A stretch of DNA of 64,000 nucleotides, from the NCBI RefSeq assembly GCF_029223545.1, contig NZ_CP097870.1:868001-932000 (forward strand). The letters run 5' to 3'. The notes beneath the pieces are model-generated. The model made no database searches and was not told the origin of the DNA. It saw only the letters and a list, made by a program, of their open reading frames with translations. The stretch comes from Thauera sp. GDN1. Its GTDB lineage: Bacteria; Pseudomonadota; Gammaproteobacteria; Burkholderiales; Rhodocyclaceae. Made by a program: the position numbers and the translations under genes. Below, one piece after another: positions 61,373-64,000 of this stretch (the first letter of the stretch is position 1; each line of letters opens with the position of its first letter).

Positions 61373-63223
61373 ATGCCCCAGTACCGTTCCCGCACCTCCA
61401 CCGCCGGCCGCAACATGGCGGGCGCCCGCGCCCTGTGGCGCGCCACCGGCATGAAGGACGAGGACTTCAGCAAGCCGATCATCGCGATCGCCAACAGCTT
61501 CACCCAGTTCGTGCCCGGCCACGTGCACCTGAAGGATCTCGGCCAGCTCGTCGCGCGCGAGATCGAGGCCGCCGGCGGCGTCGCCAAGGAATTCAACACC
61601 ATCGCGGTCGATGACGGCATCGCCATGGGTCACGGCGGCATGCTGTATTCGCTGCCCTCGCGCGAACTGATTGCCGACAGCGTCGAGTACATGTGCAACG
61701 CCCACACCGCCGACGCCCTGGTGTGCATCTCGAACTGCGACAAGATCACCCCGGGCATGCTGATGGCCGCGCTGCGCCTCAACATCCCGGCGATCTTCGT
61801 CTCCGGCGGGCCGATGGAGGCCGGCAAGGTCAAGTGGGAAGCCAAGGTCATCTCGCTCGACCTGGTCGATGCGATGGTCAAGGCCGCCGACAAGTCGTGC
61901 TCGGACGAGGAGGTCGACGCCATCGAGCGCTCCGCCTGCCCGACCTGCGGTTCGTGTTCGGGCATGTTCACCGCGAACTCGATGAACTGCCTCACCGAGG
62001 CGCTCGGCCTGTCGCTGCCGGGCAATGGCACCACGCTGGCCACCCACGCCGACCGCGAGCGCCTGTTCAGGGAAGCCGGCCGTCGCATCGTCGACCTCGC
62101 CCGCCGCTACTACGAAAAGGACGACGCCTCGGTGCTGCCGCGCTCGATCGCCAGCTTCAAGGCCTTCGAGAACGCGATGAGCCTGGACGTGGCCATGGGC
62201 GGCTCGACCAACACCGTGCTCCACCTGCTCGCCGCCGCGCGCGAGGCCGGCGTGGACTTCACCATGAAGGACATCGACCACGTCAGCCGCCGCGTGCCCT
62301 GCCTGTGCAAGGTCGCGCCGGCGATTGCCGACGTGCACATCGAGGACGTGCATCGTGCCGGCGGCATCATGAGCATCCTCGGCGAGCTCGACCGCGCCGG
62401 CCTGCTGCACACCGACGTGCCCACCGTGCACAGCGCCTCGATGGCCGAGGCGCTCGACAAGTGGGACATCAAGCGCACTTCCGACGAGGCGGTGCACACC
62501 TTCTACCGCGCTGCGCCCGGCGGCGTGCCGACCCAGGTCGCCTTCAGCCAGGATCGGCGCTGGAAGGCGCTCGACGCCGACCGCGAGCACGGCATCATCC
62601 GCAACAAGGAACACGCCTTCACCGCCGATGGCGGCCTCGCCGTGCTCTACGGCAACATCGCCGAGAAGGGCTGCATCGTGAAGACCGCCGGCGTGGATGA
62701 ATCCATCTGGAAATTCACCGGCAAGGCCCGCGTGTACGAGAGCCAGGAAGACGCGGTCGAGGGGATCCTCGGCGAGCAGGTGCAGGCCGGCGACGTGGTG
62801 GTGATCCGCTACGAAGGCCCCAAGGGCGGCCCCGGCATGCAGGAGATGCTGTACCCGACCTCCTACCTCAAGAGCCGCGGCCTCGGCGCGCAGTGCGCGC
62901 TGCTCACCGACGGGCGCTTCTCCGGCGGCACCTCCGGCCTGTCGATCGGCCATGCTTCTCCCGAGGCGGCCTGCGGCGGCGCGATCGCGCTGGTCGAGGA
63001 CGGTGACACGATCGAGATCGACATCCCGAACCGTCGCATCCATCTGGCGATTGCCGACGCCGAACTCGCGCGTCGTCGCGCAGCGATGGAGGCCAGGGGC
63101 GCGGCGGCGTGGAAGCCGGCCAAGCGCGAGCGCGTGGTCTCGGCCGCGCTGCAGGCCTATGCGGCGCTCACCACCTCGGCCGACACCGGCGCGGTGCGCG
63201 ACGTCACCCAGGTCCAGCGCTGA
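61373..63223 (+). CDS. ilvD: Dihydroxy-acid dehydratase
   Basis: A 616-residue iron-sulfur enzyme of valine, leucine and isoleucine synthesis that dehydrates the dihydroxy-acid intermediates. Cluster cysteines are in [20 protein letters not shown] and [20 protein letters not shown]. It also has [20 protein letters not shown] and the C-terminal [20 protein letters not shown], whose serine is catalytic in this family. The length equals that of the E. coli enzyme. No other ilv genes are close. Confidence 0.97.
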   Translation: MPQYRSRTSTAGRNMAGARALWRATGMKDEDFSKPIIAIANSFTQFVPGHVHLKDLGQLVAREIEAAGGVAKEFNTIAVDDGIAMGHGGMLYSLPSRELIADSVEYMCNAHTADALVCISNCDKITPGMLMAALRLNIPAIFVSGGPMEAGKVKWEAKVISLDLVDAMVKAADKSCSDEEVDAIERSACPTCGSCSGMFTANSMNCLTEALGLSLPGNGTTLATHADRERLFREAGRRIVDLARRYYEKDDASVLPRSIASFKAFENAMSLDVAMGGSTNTVLHLLAAAREAGVDFTMKDIDHVSRRVPCLCKVAPAIADVHIEDVHRAGGIMSILGELDRAGLLHTDVPTVHSASMAEALDKWDIKRTSDEAVHTFYRAAPGGVPTQVAFSQDRRWKALDADREHGIIRNKEHAFTADGGLAVLYGNIAEKGCIVKTAGVDESIWKFTGKARVYESQEDAVEGILGEQVQAGDVVVIRYEGPKGGPGMQEMLYPTSYLKSRGLGAQCALLTDGRFSGGTSGLSIGHASPEAACGGAIALVEDGDTIEIDIPNRRIHLAIADAELARRRAAMEARGAAAWKPAKRERVVSAALQAYAALTTSADTGAVRDVTQVQR

Positions 63224-63273
63224 TTGCCCCGAGCGGATTGACCCCTCGTCGGCCGCTCACTACCATCGCCGCC

Positions 63274-63468
63274 ATGGATACCGAATTCGCCCAGCTCGAA
63301 GCCCAGCTCGAGCAACTGATCAGCCGCTATGAACGCCTGAAGGCCGACAACGCCGCCCTGCGCGGCCGCGTCGTCCAGCTCGAGGGCGAGAATCGCCGGC
63401 TCGCCGACAAGGTCCGCCTCGCTGCGGACCGCCTCGAGAGCCTGCTCGACAAACTGCCGGAGGCCTGA
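63274..63468 (+). CDS. ZapB-like small coiled-coil protein (TIGR02449 type)
   Basis: A 64-residue protein that is coiled coil throughout: FAQLEAQLEQLISRYERLKA then NAALRGRVVQLEGENRRLAD. It sits 4 bases before zapA, and small coiled-coil proteins of this type are commonly found there in proteobacteria. A role in cell division alongside ZapA is inferred from context and from similarity to ZapB in shape. Confidence 0.82.
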   Translation: MDTEFAQLEAQLEQLISRYERLKADNAALRGRVVQLEGENRRLADKVRLAADRLESLLDKLPEA

Positions 63469-63472
63469 AGCG

Positions 63473-63775
63473 ATGTCCGCCGATCACCTCGACATGATGC
63501 TGCTGGGGAAGGAGTACCGCATTTCCTGCACCCCGGAGAGTCGCGATGAGCTTCTCGCAACCGTCGCCTATCTAGACGACAAGTTCCGCGAACTGGGGGC
63601 GAAAACGAACTCTTCCGGCGAAAAGCTCGCGGTCATGACCGCGCTGAACATCGCCCACGAGTTCCTCCAGTACCAGCGTGGAACCGGGTTTGACATGCCG
63701 GGCATGAAGCGTAGAATCGGACTCATGAAAGCGCGCCTCGACGGGGTGCTCGGCCAGCAGGACAAGCTCTTCTGA
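63473..63775 (+). CDS. zapA: Cell division protein ZapA
   Basis: A 100-residue FtsZ-ring stabilising protein. The N-terminal globular part has LDMMLLGKEYRISCTPESRD and LLATVAYLDDKFRELGAKTN, and the C-terminus is helical. It is complete. A sigma70-type promoter is embedded in its 3' end and probably serves the 6S RNA gene that follows, the same neighbour as in E. coli. Confidence 0.93.
   Translation: MSADHLDMMLLGKEYRISCTPESRDELLATVAYLDDKFRELGAKTNSSGEKLAVMTALNIAHEFLQYQRGTGFDMPGMKRRIGLMKARLDGVLGQQDKLF
63690..63717 (+). promoter_or_regulatory. Internal promoter for 6S RNA inside zapA
   Basis: A perfect TTGACA (63690-63695) and TAGAAT (63712-63717) are 16 bases apart within the zapA coding sequence. 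The expected start lies about 100 bases before the mature 6S RNA, comparable to the distal ssrS promoter of E. coli. No equally good promoter is seen immediately before the RNA. Confidence 0.65.
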
Positions 63776-63820
63776 GCCTTCGTCACGCAAGCCGGACAAG
63801 CCAGCCGATGCGCAAAGATC

Positions 63821-64000
63821 AATCCCCTGCAGTGTTCGTCGAAGTCGTAGACTCCTTGAACCAATAGTCGAGAGACTCGGTCGCTGACCATAGATGCCGC
63901 TGGTGTGAACGCCCCTAGCCGGGTGATCCTGAAGCGGAAGGGACGCGACCTCCCTGAACCCAAGGTTCAGGATGCCCGGCGGAGACGGCACAGGCGGGGG
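63821..64000 (+). ncRNA. ssrS: 6S RNA (3' end at or just beyond the window edge)
   Basis: A 180-base stretch after zapA with the features of 6S RNA, the RNA that binds sigma70-RNA polymerase and is copied into product RNA. The 5' part CCCCTGCAGTGTTCGTC pairs with the 3' part GACGGCACAGGCGGGG to close a long hairpin. Near the 3' side, CTGAACCCAAGGTTCAG and GGCGGAGACGGCA correspond to the E. coli 6S elements TTGAACCAAGGGTTCAA and GGCGGCATCTCGG. The 5' end is estimated within a few bases. Confidence 0.88.

Overview
The window is a high-GC chromosomal segment from a betaproteobacterium, most likely of the Rhodocyclales (Thauera/Azoarcus type). Support comes from housekeeping gene orders typical of Beta/Gammaproteobacteria (queA-tgt-yajC-secD-secF; rlmN-pilW-rodZ-ispG-hisS-yfgM-bamB-der; hfq-hflX-hflK-hflC-yjeT-hisZ-purA; rnr-rlmB), a DctPQM dicarboxylate TRAP system, HisZ, and strong G/C bias at third codon positions. 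The genus is an inference. I saw no insertion sequence, prophage, CRISPR array or replication origin.

Layout. 1-740: the 3' end of purB, a terminator and a small DUF2322 gene. 740-6320: the queA-tgt-yajC-secD-secF block on the minus strand (queuosine tRNA modification and preprotein translocation). 6441-6525: tRNA-Leu(CAA). 6627-8751: an NhaR-like regulator divergent from a small HPF/RaiA-like protein and a YccA-type Bax-inhibitor protein. 8918-11309: accA and tilS. 11328-17262: the DctS/DctR two-component system divergent from dctP, dctQ and dctM. 17376-26613: ndk, then a tightly overlapped plus-strand operon rlmN to der. 26731-33055: the hfq-hfl-hisZ-purA operon. 33250-33593: two near-identical minus-strand tRNA-Leu(CAG) genes, each with its own promoter and terminator. 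33633-37350: rnr and rlmB.

37404-53420 is dominated by iron handling: feoB-feoA, a DUF1513 protein, a Fur-box-preceded siderophore receptor, a macA-macB-tolC type efflux operon, a di-haem cytochrome c peroxidase behind an FNR-type promoter, a Fur-family regulator, tonB-exbB-exbD, bfd-bfr and Fur-box-preceded hemP. Together these cover ferrous uptake, ferric-siderophore uptake and its energy supply, iron storage and release, and peroxide removal. The efflux operon could plausibly export a siderophore or an antibiotic.

53600-57685 is a three-gene overlapping operon: a membrane sensor with a degenerate GGDEF and an intact EAL domain, an outer-membrane beta-barrel protein, and a short PstS-like periplasmic protein. 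It is the least explained unit in the window and the best candidate for an undescribed signalling module. The rest carries malonyl-CoA decarboxylase, a stand-alone receiver-like protein, lgt, yceH and ilvD. It ends with a zapB-like gene, zapA and a nearly complete 6S RNA gene that runs to the window edge.
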